A stretch of DNA of 64,000 nt from Pseudomonas helmanticensis (GTDB lineage Bacteria; Pseudomonadota; Gammaproteobacteria; Pseudomonadales; Pseudomonadaceae): assembly GCF_900182985.1 (NCBI RefSeq), contig NZ_FXUY01000001.1, forward strand, positions 1,550,001 through 1,614,000, in the 5' to 3' direction. Position numbers and translations under genes: made by a program. How positions within the stretch are numbered: position 1 is the first letter of the stretch; each line of letters begins with the position of its first letter. Shown piece by piece: positions 9,091-18,496 of this stretch. Under the pieces are notes generated by a model that saw only the letters and a program-made list of their open reading frames with translations, was not told where the DNA came from and ran no database searches.

Positions 9091-10845
9091 ATGAAAAGAT
9101 TCATCCCGCGATTCATTCCAAACCTATTGGTAGCTGCCATAAGTTTTGCCTCGATGGAAGCCATGGCTGCCCCTGATCTGATCCTGCTCAACGGCAAGAT
9201 TTTCACTGCCGACCACTCTCAACCCAAGGTGCAAGCGCTGGCCGTGGAGAACGGCAAAGTGCTGAAAGTCGGCACCGATGCGCAAATCAAAGCCCTGATC
9301 GAACCCGGCACCCAAGTGATCGACCTCAAGGGCAAAGCGTTGATGCCCGGCCTGATCGACAGCCATTCCCATGCGATTTTCGGTGGCTTGGAGATGACTT
9401 CGGCGAACATGGAAGACGAAGTCGTCGGCCTCGACGAACTGCAAAAGCGTCTGCGTGACTGGCGTGCGGACGGTAAGGCAAAGCATGGTGATGTGCTGAG
9501 CATTGCCGGCATGAGTTCGGCTTACTGGGCGCAAGCCGAGGCGTTGGGCAAAACCTTCAACAGCGGCGAATGGGCCAATGCGCCGGTGGTATTTATCGGC
9601 AGCGACCACCACACAGCGTGGGCCAACAACGTCATGCTCAAGCGCGCCGGGATTGACGCGGCGCTGCTGAAAACCCTGCCCGACGCGGAAAAAGACACCA
9701 TCGGCAAACTGGCCAGCGGCGAGCCGAACGGCTTTGTGGTCGACGCCGGTTGGGATCGGGTCGCCTCGAAAATGCCGGTGCCAAGCCCCGCCGACATGTT
9801 GAACGCGGCCAAATCAGCGGTGCGCTACAACAACAGCCTCGGCATCACCGCGTGGATGGACCCGGCCGCCAACGCCGCCCCGGGCGAAGCGGTGTTCGCC
9901 CTCAAGCCCACCGAGAAAACCGTCGGCGTGCTGCCGGCCTATAAAGCCTTGTCGGAAAGTGGCGACATGAGCGTGCACGTCGCCGCACTGCTGGTGGCCA
10001 ATCCGAAAAGCGTGCCCGCCGACCTCGATACACTGGACAAGGTGCGCCAGCAATTTCAGGGCATTCCCAACCTGACCCTGCCCGGGATCAAGATCTTCGC
10101 CGACGGCGTGATCGAATTCCCGGCGCAGAGCGCGGCGATGATCGACCCGTACAGCAACTCGCACAAACAGGGCGAATTGCTGATCGATCCGCAGCATTTC
10201 GGCGAACTGGTCAGCGCCATCGACCAGCGCGGCTGGCTGGTGCATATCCACGCGATCGGCGACCGCGCGGTGCGTGAATCACTGAACGGCATTGCTCAGG
10301 CGCGCAAGGATCGCCAGAGCGGCGTGACTCATTCGATCACTCACCTGCAAATGGTCAACCCGAAAGAGTTCGCCCGTTTCAAACCGCTCAACGTCATCGC
10401 CTCGATGCAATTGCTCTGGGCCAGCGCCGACGACTACACCACCGACATGATCAAGCCCTACGTCAGCGCCCTCGCCTTCCGCTACCAGTACCCGGCGCAC
10501 TCGCTGCTCAAACAAGGCGCGACGATTGCCGGTGCGAGTGACTGGCCGGTGTCGTCGCCGAACCCGTTCAACGCCATGGCGCAGGCGATCACTCGCGTCG
10601 GGCCGTTGGGCGTGCTCAATGCCGATGAGCGTCTGGACCGCGACACCATGTTCTATGCCTACACGGTCAATGCGGCGCGGACGATTGGCCTGGAGAAACA
10701 GATCGGCTCGCTGACGCCGGGCAAGCAGGCTGACTTTATCGTGCTCGATCGTGACGTGTTCAGCGTCGACAACAAGGCCCTGCATGACACCAAAGTCCTG
10801 CAGACCTGGTTCGGCGGTCGTCAGGTCTACACCGCCGAAAAATAA
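9091..10845 (+). CDS. Exported YtcJ-like amidohydrolase
   Basis: 584 residues. An N-terminal signal peptide (hydrophobic to about residue 27, ending MEAMAA) precedes an amidohydrolase 3 / YtcJ-like TIM barrel: metal-binding 'GLIDSHSHAIFGG' near residue 90, 'WLVHIHAIGDRAVRE' near 385, 'AGASDWPVSSPNPF' near 480, and the composite beta domain closing with 'GSLTPGKQADFIVLDRDVFS'. The family hydrolyses amide or related bonds in varied small molecules; the substrate cannot be read from sequence. The signal peptide places it in the periplasm. It is divergent from a LysR gene and upstream of a TorF porin, which could admit its substrate. Confidence 0.9.
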   Translation: MKRFIPRFIPNLLVAAISFASMEAMAAPDLILLNGKIFTADHSQPKVQALAVENGKVLKVGTDAQIKALIEPGTQVIDLKGKALMPGLIDSHSHAIFGGLEMTSANMEDEVVGLDELQKRLRDWRADGKAKHGDVLSIAGMSSAYWAQAEALGKTFNSGEWANAPVVFIGSDHHTAWANNVMLKRAGIDAALLKTLPDAEKDTIGKLASGEPNGFVVDAGWDRVASKMPVPSPADMLNAAKSAVRYNNSLGITAWMDPAANAAPGEAVFALKPTEKTVGVLPAYKALSESGDMSVHVAALLVANPKSVPADLDTLDKVRQQFQGIPNLTLPGIKIFADGVIEFPAQSAAMIDPYSNSHKQGELLIDPQHFGELVSAIDQRGWLVHIHAIGDRAVRESLNGIAQARKDRQSGVTHSITHLQMVNPKEFARFKPLNVIASMQLLWASADDYTTDMIKPYVSALAFRYQYPAHSLLKQGATIAGASDWPVSSPNPFNAMAQAITRVGPLGVLNADERLDRDTMFYAYTVNAARTIGLEKQIGSLTPGKQADFIVLDRDVFSVDNKALHDTKVLQTWFGGRQVYTAEK

Positions 10846-10859
10846 CAACACTGATCCCC

Positions 10860-10949
10860 CCTGTAGGAGCTGCCGCAGGCTGCGATCTTTTGACTTTGAT
10901 TTTAAAAAACCAAGATCAAAAGATCGCAGCCTGCGGCAGCTCCTACAGG
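10860..10949. repeat. REP pair (inverted)
   Basis: Two REPs in inverted orientation: TGTAGGAGCTGCCGCAGG, a central AT-rich spacer, then the reverse complement. It can fold into a long hairpin between the amidohydrolase and TorF genes. Confidence 0.9.
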
Positions 10950-10992
10950 TTTCTCTATCTGCCCAAAAATAATCACAATATCGGGATTTCAC

Positions 10993-11730
10993 ATGAAAGC
11001 CTTGCCCCTGCTCGCCCTGAGTTTCTTGAGCGCGCTGCCCTTGAGCAGCCAAGCGATCCCTTTGAACGATGACTTTGCGCTGGTGGTGGATCTGAATTTA
11101 GCCAGCGATTACCGCACTCGCGGCATCTCGCAAACGCAGAACGATCCCGCCGTACAGGCCGGCCTGACCCTGGCTCACAGCAGCGGTGCGTACCTCGGCG
11201 CCTGGAGCTCCAACGTCGATTTCGGCGGCGGTCTGAAAACCCGCCAGGAAGTCGATTACTACGGCGGCTGGCTGTGGCAGGCGACCGAGGATGTCAGCCT
11301 CGATCTGGGTTACATCAAGTACGCCTACCCCAAGGAAAGCCAGTTCAACCAGAGCGAGGTCTACGGGATTCTCGGCGTCTACGGGGTGAAGCTGGCGGCG
11401 TATTACTCCAGCGATGCGCCGGGGATCGATAGCAAACAGAGTTCGCTGTACACCTACATCGGTTATGAAACTGAACTGCCGTACGACTCGGGGCTGAAGC
11501 TGCGCTACGGCAACATGGATTTCAAGGATGCGCATTTGTACTCGGCGTCTGGCAACGCTGAAGAGTCGTACCGCGAATGGGAGGTCAAAGTCACTCACAA
11601 CCTCGCCGGCGTGGTGTTGGGCCTGAGCTACATCGACACCGATCTCTCACAAACCCAATGCCTGAGCAACTGGGGCTTCAAGGATGTCTGCACCGCCACC
11701 GTCGCCGCCAGCCTCAGCAAATCCTTCTGA
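10993..11730 (+). CDS. TorF-family putative porin (TIGR02001)
   Basis: 245 residues with a cleavable signal peptide (about 21 residues, ending SSQAIP). The mature start includes 'NLASDYRTRGISQTQNDPAV', diagnostic of the TIGR02001/TorF family, and the chain ends in Phe (SLSKSF), as expected for a BAM-assembled barrel. Alternating hydrophobic strands fit an outer-membrane beta-barrel of about 12 strands. Its location after an exported amidohydrolase suggests a linked uptake role, but a REP pair separates them and co-transcription is uncertain. The substrate is unknown. Confidence 0.88.
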   Translation: MKALPLLALSFLSALPLSSQAIPLNDDFALVVDLNLASDYRTRGISQTQNDPAVQAGLTLAHSSGAYLGAWSSNVDFGGGLKTRQEVDYYGGWLWQATEDVSLDLGYIKYAYPKESQFNQSEVYGILGVYGVKLAAYYSSDAPGIDSKQSSLYTYIGYETELPYDSGLKLRYGNMDFKDAHLYSASGNAEESYREWEVKVTHNLAGVVLGLSYIDTDLSQTQCLSNWGFKDVCTATVAASLSKSF

Positions 11731-11752
11731 CCCCCCTGACCCCCTGCCCCCC

Positions 11753-11853
11753 TGTAGGAGATGCCGAAGGTTCGGGCCGCGATCGGACGATCTTTTGATC
11801 TTGATCTTTAAAAACAAGATCAAAAGATCGCAGCCTGCGGCAGCTCCTACAGG
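11753..11853. repeat. REP pair (inverted, mixed subtypes)
   Basis: The left arm is a variant (GTAGGAGATGCCGAAGGTTC, extended by a palindrome-like CGATCGGACGATC). The right arm is the standard GCGGCAGCTCCTAC REP. It separates the TorF gene from eptA. Confidence 0.85.
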
Positions 11854-11955
11854 GTTTTCTTTCGACTTGTTACAGGATGTTTACGGAATTTTTACTATTG
11901 CTCTTCTACAGTTACACGCGCAACCGTGTGTGTTTTCTATTTGAGTAGAGGAAAA

Positions 11956-13620
11956 ATGCGAATGGCTTTGGGCAACGGACTGCGTTTACCGTCCATCTCT
12001 GCGACCCGATTGGTGCTGCTGTTTTCCCTGGCGCTGGTGGCGCTATACAACCTGGCGACCTGGAAGGCGCTGGGCACACTGATCACCCTGCAAGGCGCGC
12101 ACAAACTGGGGTTTTTCGTCTCGTTCGGGCTGTTCTTGTGGGCGGCAATTACCTTGCTGCTGACCCTGGTGTCATTCCGCTGGACGCTGAAACCGGTGCT
12201 CACCGTGGTCGCCCTGCTCTCGGCGTGCGCCGCGTATTTCATGAACGAATACGGCATCACCATCGACACGGTGATGATCCAGAACGTCTTCGAAACCAAC
12301 CCCGCCGAAGCCACCGCGCTATTCAACGGCAAGCTGCTGACCTACCTGTTGCTGCTCGGCGTGCTGCCGGCGGTTTTGATCTGGCGTTGGCCGGTGAGTT
12401 ATCGGCCGTTCTTTCGCGGGCTGCTCAACAAGATCCTGGTGATCGTCGCCTGTGTGCTGGTGATCGCTGCGTCGGTGGGCGCGTTCTATGCGACCTACGC
12501 GCCAATCTTTCGCGAAGAAGACAAACTCACCCACTTCATCAACCCGACCAACTACATCTACGCGATCAGCAAATACACCAAACAACGCCTGGGCATCAAA
12601 AAGCACTTCGTGGTGCAGGCCATCGGCGAAGACGCGGTGATGAGTGCTAAAGCGGCGAGTCGCGAGAAGAAATCGCTGATGGTGTTTGTGGTCGGTGAAA
12701 CCGCGCGCGCCGATCACTTCTCGCTGAACGGCTATGAGCGCGAGACCAACCCCGAACTGAGCAAACTCGACATCCTCAATTTCACTCAGGTGCATTCCTG
12801 CGGCACCTCGACAGCGGTCTCGGTGCCGTGCATGTTCTCGATGTTCCCGCGTGAGGATTACAGCGACAAGAAAGGCAAAACCTACGAAGGCCTGCTCGAC
12901 ATCCTCCAGCGCGCCGGCGTACAGGTGTTGTGGCTGGACAACAACAGCGACTGCAAAGGCACCTGCCTGCGCGTACCGCATCGGGACATTTCGAAGAACC
13001 AGCCGGGGCCGTTCTGCGACGGCAACAACTGTCTCGATGAAGCGCTGCTGGCCGATCTGCAAAGCTACATCGACAGCCTCAAGGGCCACGCAATCATCGT
13101 CCTGCATGCGGACGGCAGCCACGGCCCCGAGTATTACGAGCGCTACCCGAAAGAGATGGAGCGCTTCAAACCGATCTGTCACACCAACCAGTTGGGCAGT
13201 TGCAGCCGCGATGAACTGGTGAACGTGTACGACAACACGATTTTGTACACCGACCACTTTCTGGCCAAGGTCATCGAGTTACTCAAGCGCAATCAGCAGA
13301 CACTGGATACGTCGATGGTGTACGTCTCCGATCACGGTGAGTCGCTGGGTGAAAACGGCTTGTATCTGCATGCGGCGCCGTACGCGCTGGCGCCGCAAGC
13401 GCAAACGCATGTGCCGATGGTGATGTGGTTTGGCGACGGCACGCTGGCCAGTGAAGGGATTGATCGCGGGTGCCTGCAAGGCAAGACCGGGCAGGCGGAT
13501 CTGAGCCACGACAACCTGTTTCACTCGGTGCTGGGGTTGTTTGAGGTGAAGACCTCGCTGTATCAGCCGGGGCTGGATATTTTCCATGACTGCCGGCCAT
13601 CGATGACAGCAGCGCAATAA
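11956..13620 (+). CDS. eptA: Phosphoethanolamine--lipid A transferase (EptA/PmrC type)
   Basis: 554 residues. About five N-terminal transmembrane segments (residues 15-190) are followed by a periplasmic alkaline-phosphatase-fold domain. Zinc-site and nucleophile motifs are visible: 'GETARADHFSLNGYERETNP' from residue 247, 'SCGTSTAVSVPCMF' with the catalytic Thr at about 284-286, and 'VYVSDHGESLGENGLYLH' in the second metal motif. Paired cysteines ('DCKGTC', 'CDGNNC') match EptA disulfides. It moves phosphoethanolamine from phosphatidylethanolamine to lipid A, lowering polymyxin binding. Start ATG 11956 follows AGAGGAAAA; the frame opens 10 codons earlier without an RBS. No pmrAB-like two-component genes are adjacent. 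Confidence 0.93.
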   Translation: MRMALGNGLRLPSISATRLVLLFSLALVALYNLATWKALGTLITLQGAHKLGFFVSFGLFLWAAITLLLTLVSFRWTLKPVLTVVALLSACAAYFMNEYGITIDTVMIQNVFETNPAEATALFNGKLLTYLLLLGVLPAVLIWRWPVSYRPFFRGLLNKILVIVACVLVIAASVGAFYATYAPIFREEDKLTHFINPTNYIYAISKYTKQRLGIKKHFVVQAIGEDAVMSAKAASREKKSLMVFVVGETARADHFSLNGYERETNPELSKLDILNFTQVHSCGTSTAVSVPCMFSMFPREDYSDKKGKTYEGLLDILQRAGVQVLWLDNNSDCKGTCLRVPHRDISKNQPGPFCDGNNCLDEALLADLQSYIDSLKGHAIIVLHADGSHGPEYYERYPKEMERFKPICHTNQLGSCSRDELVNVYDNTILYTDHFLAKVIELLKRNQQTLDTSMVYVSDHGESLGENGLYLHAAPYALAPQAQTHVPMVMWFGDGTLASEGIDRGCLQGKTGQADLSHDNLFHSVLGLFEVKTSLYQPGLDIFHDCRPSMTAAQ

Positions 13621-13626
13621 CCCTTC

Positions 13627-13747
13627 TTGCTGATTGCTGATTGCTGATTGCTGATTGGCAATGTAGGAGCTGCCGAAGGCTGCGATCTTTTGATGTTGAT
13701 TGTTAAAAACAGGATCAAAAGATCGCAGCCTTCGGCAGCTCCTACAG
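13627..13747. repeat. Tandem TTGCTGA microrepeat plus REP pair
   Basis: Four exact TTGCTGA copies (13627-13654) directly follow the eptA stop. An inverted REP pair then runs from about 13661 to 13747. It lies between convergent genes. Confidence 0.9.
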
Positions 13748-13753
13748 GGATTG

Positions 13754-14026
13754 TCATAGGTTTGCCAGATAGGGCCACGGGTAGATCCCGCGCTGGTGGC
13801 CGTCGCTGAAGATCAATTGCACGCCGTAACCCTGGGGGTTGAGTTCGATCAGGCGTACGCGTTCATCGACCAGCGGCGTCAGGCCTTTCAGGCGAAAGGC
13901 GCGGCATTGCGAGCATGGGCACTGGCGGCGCAGTTCGGCGTGGTTGAACTGTTGTTCGCGACCGTCAGGCCAGCTTAACCGCAGGATCTGTTCGCTCTGC
14001 GAATTCCCTACCGACAGCGGGTTCAT
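13754..14026 (-). CDS. DUF971 (GBBH-like N-terminal) domain protein
   Basis: 90 residues forming a single DUF971 domain: 'LRLSWPDGREQQFNHAELRR', a CPCSQC cysteine cluster that likely binds zinc, and 'GYGVQLIFSDGHQRGIYPW'. The domain occurs at the N-terminus of gamma-butyrobetaine hydroxylases and as stand-alone proteins near iron-sulfur or Mrp-type genes. Its ATG overlaps the stop of the HEAT-repeat gene by 4 bp, so it is the distal gene of the ABC transporter operon. Its function is unknown; a metal or Fe-S link fits the ferredoxin and flavoprotein upstream. Confidence 0.88.
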   Translation of the reverse strand: MNPLSVGNSQSEQILRLSWPDGREQQFNHAELRRQCPCSQCRAFRLKGLTPLVDERVRLIELNPQGYGVQLIFSDGHQRGIYPWPYLANL

Positions 14027-14985
14027 TGCAACTGGCTCAAGGCAATCCGCACGGCTTTGCGCACTTCCGGGTCGCCGTCATCCTGCGCAGCCTGCAATGC
14101 CGCGACGGCGCCGCGATCATTCAACTCACCCAAGGCCAGCGCGGCTTCCTTGCGCAGGTTGCTGATGCGATGGCCGAGAGTGTCGATCAACGCGTCCAGC
14201 GCCGGGGCGAAACGCAGACGGCCGAGACTGCGAGTGGCGCGCAGGCGCACTTGCCAATAGTCGTCGCTCAGCGCTTCGACCAATGCCGGGCCAGCGTCAA
14301 TGTGGCCGACTTTACCCAAGGTCGTCGCGGCTTCTTCGCGCACTTGCCAGGCGTGGTCCTGCAAGGCCTGGCGCAGGGCTGGCAACACTTCGGCGCTGGA
14401 GGCCAACCCCAAAGCACCGGTAGCGGCGCGGCGCACTTCGGTGTCCGGGTCGTCGCTGGCCAATCGTGCCAGGGCGGGCAGTGCATCGAGCTGCTTGAGC
14501 CAGCCGAGCACGCCCACCGCTTCACGGCGAACACTGGCATCCGCATCGTTCAACGCAGAGACCGCAGCCGGTGCGGCATCGACGAAACGCAGCTCACGCA
14601 AGGCGCGATACGCGGCAATACGCACGCTGACGTCGGCGTGAGCGGTCCACGGCAAAATCACTTGCCCCGCCGCTGCCGTTTTCAACAGGCTCAGGCTCTG
14701 CGCGGCAGCGGATTGCACGGCGGGCGCCGGATCGGTCAGCGCCACGCACAACGCTTGCACGACTTCTTCATCCTCCCAGGCCTCGAGCAATCGCGCAGCT
14801 TCAGCGCGGACTTCTTCGGCGGGATCCTCGCCGAGGCGATCGACCAGCCAGAGCAAGCCATCCGGTTCTTCGAGATCGGCCAGATCAATCAGGGCAATAC
14901 GGCGCACGCCAGCGTCTTCGGCGGTCAGGCGCGGTTGCAGGGCGAGGATGTCTTCGTTGTCGGTCACAGCAAAAATAGAGGTCAT
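14023..14985 (-). CDS. HEAT-repeat protein
   Basis: 320 residues built almost wholly of about nine 30-residue HEAT/PBS-lyase repeats, each with a pattern such as 'DPDTEVRRAATGALGLA', 'DDYWQVRLRATRSLGRL' and 'DGDPEVRKAVRIALSQL'. It has no signal peptide or membrane segment and is probably a cytoplasmic scaffold. It overlaps the ATPase gene upstream and the DUF971 gene downstream by 4 bp each, so it is tightly coupled to the transporter. A role in maturing or holding the AprAB-like redox pair is a guess from context. Confidence 0.88.
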   Translation of the reverse strand: MTSIFAVTDNEDILALQPRLTAEDAGVRRIALIDLADLEEPDGLLWLVDRLGEDPAEEVRAEAARLLEAWEDEEVVQALCVALTDPAPAVQSAAAQSLSLLKTAAAGQVILPWTAHADVSVRIAAYRALRELRFVDAAPAAVSALNDADASVRREAVGVLGWLKQLDALPALARLASDDPDTEVRRAATGALGLASSAEVLPALRQALQDHAWQVREEAATTLGKVGHIDAGPALVEALSDDYWQVRLRATRSLGRLRFAPALDALIDTLGHRISNLRKEAALALGELNDRGAVAALQAAQDDGDPEVRKAVRIALSQLQ

Positions 14986-15830
14986 AGGGCAAATCGCGGC
15001 AAAGGGTTTTCGGGAGGCAAGCCGAGCGGATTAAGGCGCGGCAGCGGTCGGTCGTCGTCATGGCGCAGCAGATCGAGGCAGTGACGTTTGAGGCGGGAAA
15101 ATTCGGCGCTGGTCACCAGTTCGCTGGTGCGCGGGCGGGCAAAATCCAGGCGCAAGTCTTCGATGATTCGCCCCGGCCTGGCGCTCATCACCAGCAAGCG
15201 ATCGGCGAGGAACAGCGCCTCGTCGATGTCGTGGGTGACGAACACTACGGTGGTGCGGATGCGCGTCCAGATGTCCAGCAGCAGCTCTTGCATGTTCAGC
15301 CGGGTCAGCGCATCCAGCGCACCGAACGGCTCGTCCATCAGCAACAGCCGTGGGCGATTGACCAGCACTCGGGCGATTTCCACGCGTTGCTGCATGCCGC
15401 CGGACAGCTGATCGGGCCAGCGCTCGGCGAAGCCTTCGAGGCCGACCAGTTTGAGAATGTCATCGGCGGCGCGATGCCGTTCAGTCTTGCCGATGCCACG
15501 CATTTTCAGGCCGAAGGCAACGTTGTCGCGCACCGTGCGCCACGGAAACAGCGTGTGATGCTGGAACACCATGCCGCGCTGCGGCGATGGCCCGGACACT
15601 TCGCCGCCATCGACTTTGAGGCTGCCGGCATGCGCGTGCAGATGCCCGGCCAAGGCGCCAAGCAAGGTCGATTTGCCGCAACCGGACGGGCCGAGAATGC
15701 ACACAAACTGGCCTGGTTCGATCTGGCAATCGAGGCCCTGCACCGCTTCGAACGCCTCCGGCCCTGCGCCAAGCACGATGGATAACTGGCGGATATCGAT
15801 CCGCCCTTCCGGCGTTTGCATCACGCTCAT
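14982..15830 (-). CDS. ABC transporter ATP-binding protein (SsuB/NrtD/TauB type)
   Basis: 282 residues with Walker A GPSGCGKST, signature LSGGMQQRVEIAR, Walker B LLLMDEPFGALD and H-loop VFVTHDIDEA. These place it in the nitrate/sulfonate/taurine import branch. Start ATG 15830 shares one base with the permease stop (TGATG); the frame extends nine codons further upstream, and an internal ATG lies at 15821. It powers the importer with the adjacent permease and the binding protein at 16864. Confidence 0.95.
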   Translation of the reverse strand: MSVMQTPEGRIDIRQLSIVLGAGPEAFEAVQGLDCQIEPGQFVCILGPSGCGKSTLLGALAGHLHAHAGSLKVDGGEVSGPSPQRGMVFQHHTLFPWRTVRDNVAFGLKMRGIGKTERHRAADDILKLVGLEGFAERWPDQLSGGMQQRVEIARVLVNRPRLLLMDEPFGALDALTRLNMQELLLDIWTRIRTTVVFVTHDIDEALFLADRLLVMSARPGRIIEDLRLDFARPRTSELVTSAEFSRLKRHCLDLLRHDDDRPLPRLNPLGLPPENPLPRFAL

Positions 15831-16612
15831 CAGGCTTTTCCTCGCGGTCGATGCCAAGGCGTGAACAACCCGCCCAGGCGTTTGATCAGCAGACTGCTGC
15901 CCATGCCCAACACGCCGATCAGAAGCATGCCGACGACGATGTCGGCGTAGTTCTGAATGGTGTAGGACTCCCAGGTGTAATAGCCGATGCCGAACTGGCC
16001 GGAGATCATTTCAGCCGTCACCAGGCAGAACCACGAAGTGCCCATGCCAATCGCCAGACCGGTGATGATGCTCGGCGCGGCACCGGGCAGGATCACTTCC
16101 AACAGGATTGCGCGGCGCCCTGCCCCGAGGCTTTTCGCTGAGGCGATCAAACGTGGATCGACGCCTTCCACACCGTGCACGGTGTTGAGCAGGATCGGGA
16201 ACAGCGCGCCGGTAAAGGTGATGAAGACCATCGACAGTTCCGAGGACGGGAACATCAGGATCGCCAGCGGAATCCACGCAACGGCGGGGATTGGGCGCAG
16301 GACTTCCAGCGGCGGCAGCAGCAGGTCTTCGGCCCATTTCGAGCGGCCGATGGCCAGGCCCAATGCGATGCCGATCAGCAGCGCCGCGAGGTAACCGGCG
16401 AAGACGCGGCTGAGGCTGGCGGTCAGGTGTTGCAGGAGCTTGCCGGAGTCGCCGAGGCCCAACGCCGCGTCGATCACCGCGATGGGGGTCGGCACGTTGG
16501 CGAAGGTGACGAGGCCGAGGTTCCAGTGGTGACTGGCGGCGAGTTGCCAGAATAGCAGGCAGAGCAGCAGTGAAGCGGCTCTGGATGTCCAGCGTAGGGT
16601 GGGTGTTTTCAT
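15830..16612 (-). CDS. ABC transporter permease (SsuC/TauC type)
   Basis: 260 residues with about six transmembrane helices and the BPD_transp_1 EAA-like loop ('DPRLIASAKSLGAGRRAILL'). It is the membrane component of a nitrate/sulfonate/taurine-type importer. A MITE-like element (16659-16849) separates it from the substrate-binding gene upstream on the same strand, so cotranscription would pass through that hairpin. Confidence 0.94.
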   Translation of the reverse strand: MKTPTLRWTSRAASLLLCLLFWQLAASHHWNLGLVTFANVPTPIAVIDAALGLGDSGKLLQHLTASLSRVFAGYLAALLIGIALGLAIGRSKWAEDLLLPPLEVLRPIPAVAWIPLAILMFPSSELSMVFITFTGALFPILLNTVHGVEGVDPRLIASAKSLGAGRRAILLEVILPGAAPSIITGLAIGMGTSWFCLVTAEMISGQFGIGYYTWESYTIQNYADIVVGMLLIGVLGMGSSLLIKRLGGLFTPWHRPRGKA

Positions 16613-16658
16613 GGAGCGGGTTTCCGGTTGTGGAACTGTGATGTGGCTGATATTTACC

Positions 16659-16849
16659 CCCTCACCCCAGCCCTCTCCCCCAGGGGGGCGAGGGGGAAAG
16701 GGAGCCGATCTTCAAGCTTTTCAAAACTTGAGTTCGACTCGATAGAGTCTTTTCAAAACCTGAGTTCGGCTCGATTTTTCAGGTCGGCGTAGCTAGTCCA
16801 AACACCACGGTCAGTCCCCTCTCCCCCTGGGAGAGGGCTAGGGTGAGGG
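16659..16849. repeat. MITE-like element with 21-bp terminal inverted repeats, copy 1
   Basis: Terminal arms CCCTCACCCCAGCCCTC... (16659-16679) and ...GGGAGAGGGCTAGGGTGAGG (16829-16849) bound about 150 bp of non-coding DNA. The interior has repeated phrases (TTTCAAAACTTGAGTTCG / TTTCAAAACCTGAGTTCG) and the phrase TTTTTCAGGTCGGCGTAG. A related element is at 23402-23636. There is no reading frame inside. It accounts for the 250-bp gap between permease and binding-protein genes. Confidence 0.8.
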
Positions 16850-16863
16850 GCTTTTGATCTTCA

Positions 16864-18267
16864 TCAACGGGCAGCGACGGCTTGGGTAGTGGCATCGGTG
16901 AAATCGAGGACCTTGCCGCCCTGCGCTGAGGCATATTGCTGGGCCTGGCCTTTGAGCAGGAAGGCGCTCAGGCGGCCCTTGGCATCGCTGGCGAACCACG
17001 CCTGTTCGGCGAGCAATTTGATCCCGCTGTCACTGGCTTGCGTGTACACCGCACGGACGTTTTTACCTTGCTGTTTCAACGCGGCCAGCGCGGTGAACGC
17101 CTCTTCCGCTGACGCGTATTGGCGTACTTTGTCCTCACCGCGCACCCAGATCTCAGCGACATGGCTGAAGTCAGTGATGGCTTTACCGGTCGTGGCATCC
17201 GTGGCTTTCAGCGGCGTCTGCGCGTAATTGGCCAATTGCGCCGTGTAATCCAGATTCGACGCCTTGAACGCCGCGCGAATGTATTGATCGTCGATGAAGG
17301 TGTTGAGATCGAGCCCGCGATCAGCCTTCTTCAACAGCTTCAAGGTGTCGATGGCGGTGCCGACGGTTTGACGATATTCCGGCTTCCAGCTCAGGTCGCG
17401 GGTCTGCACGCCGAGCGGGCCGTGGAACAGGTAATTGACCTCGGCATCGACGCCAGTGACTTTGGCGATCAGCTCGCTGTACTTCTCCGGTTCCGCCGCG
17501 AGCAGTTGATTGGCTTCGATGCTGGCCCGCAGATAAGCGACGACGATCTCCGGATACTTTTTCGCATACGCCTGATCCACCAGCGCACCGTGGAACGTCG
17601 GCGCGTTGGCCTGGGCACCGTCATAAATCTTGCGAGCGAAACCACGGCTCGGGAACAGTTCGGCGAACGGCACGAAATCGGCGTGAGCGTCGACCTTGCC
17701 GGCCTGCAACGCGGAGCCGGCGACCTCTGGCGGCTGAGCGATGATGTTCACATCTTTCAGCGGATCCCAGCCCTGCGCCGCCACGGCGCGCAACAACATG
17801 CCGTGGGCAGTGGAAGCGAACGGCACGGAAATCGTCTTGCCCTTGAGTTCGCTCAGCGACTGCACGCCCGACGCGCTCGGCACGACAATGCCGTTGCCGC
17901 TGCCCTTGATGCTGCCCGAAAGCACGCTGATGAACAGGCTGTGCTTGCCGGCGGTTTCAAACGCGACGCCGTTGAACGCACCGGGGAAATCGGCCATGGC
18001 GCCGAAATCGAGTTTGCCGGCGACCATCTCGTTGGTCAGCGGCGCGCCGCTGGTGAAGTTTTTCCACTGCACGTCGTACTGGGCGTCTTTATAGGCGCCG
18101 TCGTGGGGCAGGTATTTGTCGAGCAGGCCGAGTTCACGAATCAACAACCCGCCGGCGGCGCAGTTGATGGTGGTGTCCTGGGTGCCGATGGCGATGCGGA
18201 TGGTTTCGGCCGAGGCCGACAAGGTGAACGAAGCCAGTACCAGACCGGCGATTGCTGCACGCAACAT
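16864..18267 (-). CDS. ABC transporter substrate-binding protein (NMT1/SsuA-like)
   Basis: 467 residues with a signal peptide (MLRAAIAGLVLASFTLSASA). The periplasmic binding fold includes 'SGAPLTNEMVAGKLDFGAMA' and 'SELKGKTISVPFASTAHGML', typical of the nitrate/sulfonate/taurine/NMT1 class. It is longer than SsuA (about 320) because of extra C-terminal sequence, roughly residues 330-467. ATG 18267 has AGGGGA upstream; the frame opens seven codons earlier. The ligand is not readable; the AprAB-like genes upstream make an organosulfur compound plausible, as inference. Confidence 0.9.
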   Translation of the reverse strand: MLRAAIAGLVLASFTLSASAETIRIAIGTQDTTINCAAGGLLIRELGLLDKYLPHDGAYKDAQYDVQWKNFTSGAPLTNEMVAGKLDFGAMADFPGAFNGVAFETAGKHSLFISVLSGSIKGSGNGIVVPSASGVQSLSELKGKTISVPFASTAHGMLLRAVAAQGWDPLKDVNIIAQPPEVAGSALQAGKVDAHADFVPFAELFPSRGFARKIYDGAQANAPTFHGALVDQAYAKKYPEIVVAYLRASIEANQLLAAEPEKYSELIAKVTGVDAEVNYLFHGPLGVQTRDLSWKPEYRQTVGTAIDTLKLLKKADRGLDLNTFIDDQYIRAAFKASNLDYTAQLANYAQTPLKATDATTGKAITDFSHVAEIWVRGEDKVRQYASAEEAFTALAALKQQGKNVRAVYTQASDSGIKLLAEQAWFASDAKGRLSAFLLKGQAQQYASAQGGKVLDFTDATTQAVAAR

Positions 18268-18397
18268 GGTTGTTTCCCCTCGAATCATTTATTTGAGTTC
18301 GTCTCCGCCGCGATCAGGGCGCGGTGGGAAACGAGGGGTTTTTGGTCATTCCAGCGTCCGGTGTTTCCGGATGGCTTTGGGTTGTCGTAGATCTACT

Positions 18398-18485
18398 GTA
18401 GGAGTGAGCCTGCTCGCGATAGCGGTGTGTCAGCCAGCACATCTACATCTGACCCACCGCTATCGCGAGCAGGCGAAGGCCTACA
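18398..18485. repeat. REP pair, GTAGGAGTGAGCCTGCTCGC subtype
   Basis: Inverted pair of the second REP subtype (CTGTAGGAGTGAGCCTGCTC ... GAGCAGGCGAAGGCCTACAG), between the ferredoxin gene and the binding-protein gene. Confidence 0.88.
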
Positions 18486-18496
18486 GAGATCGGGTT

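Noticed and set aside
13627..13654. TTGCTGA x4 as a CRISPR-like or tandem functional array
   Set aside because: Unit of 7 bp without spacers; simple slippage repeat.
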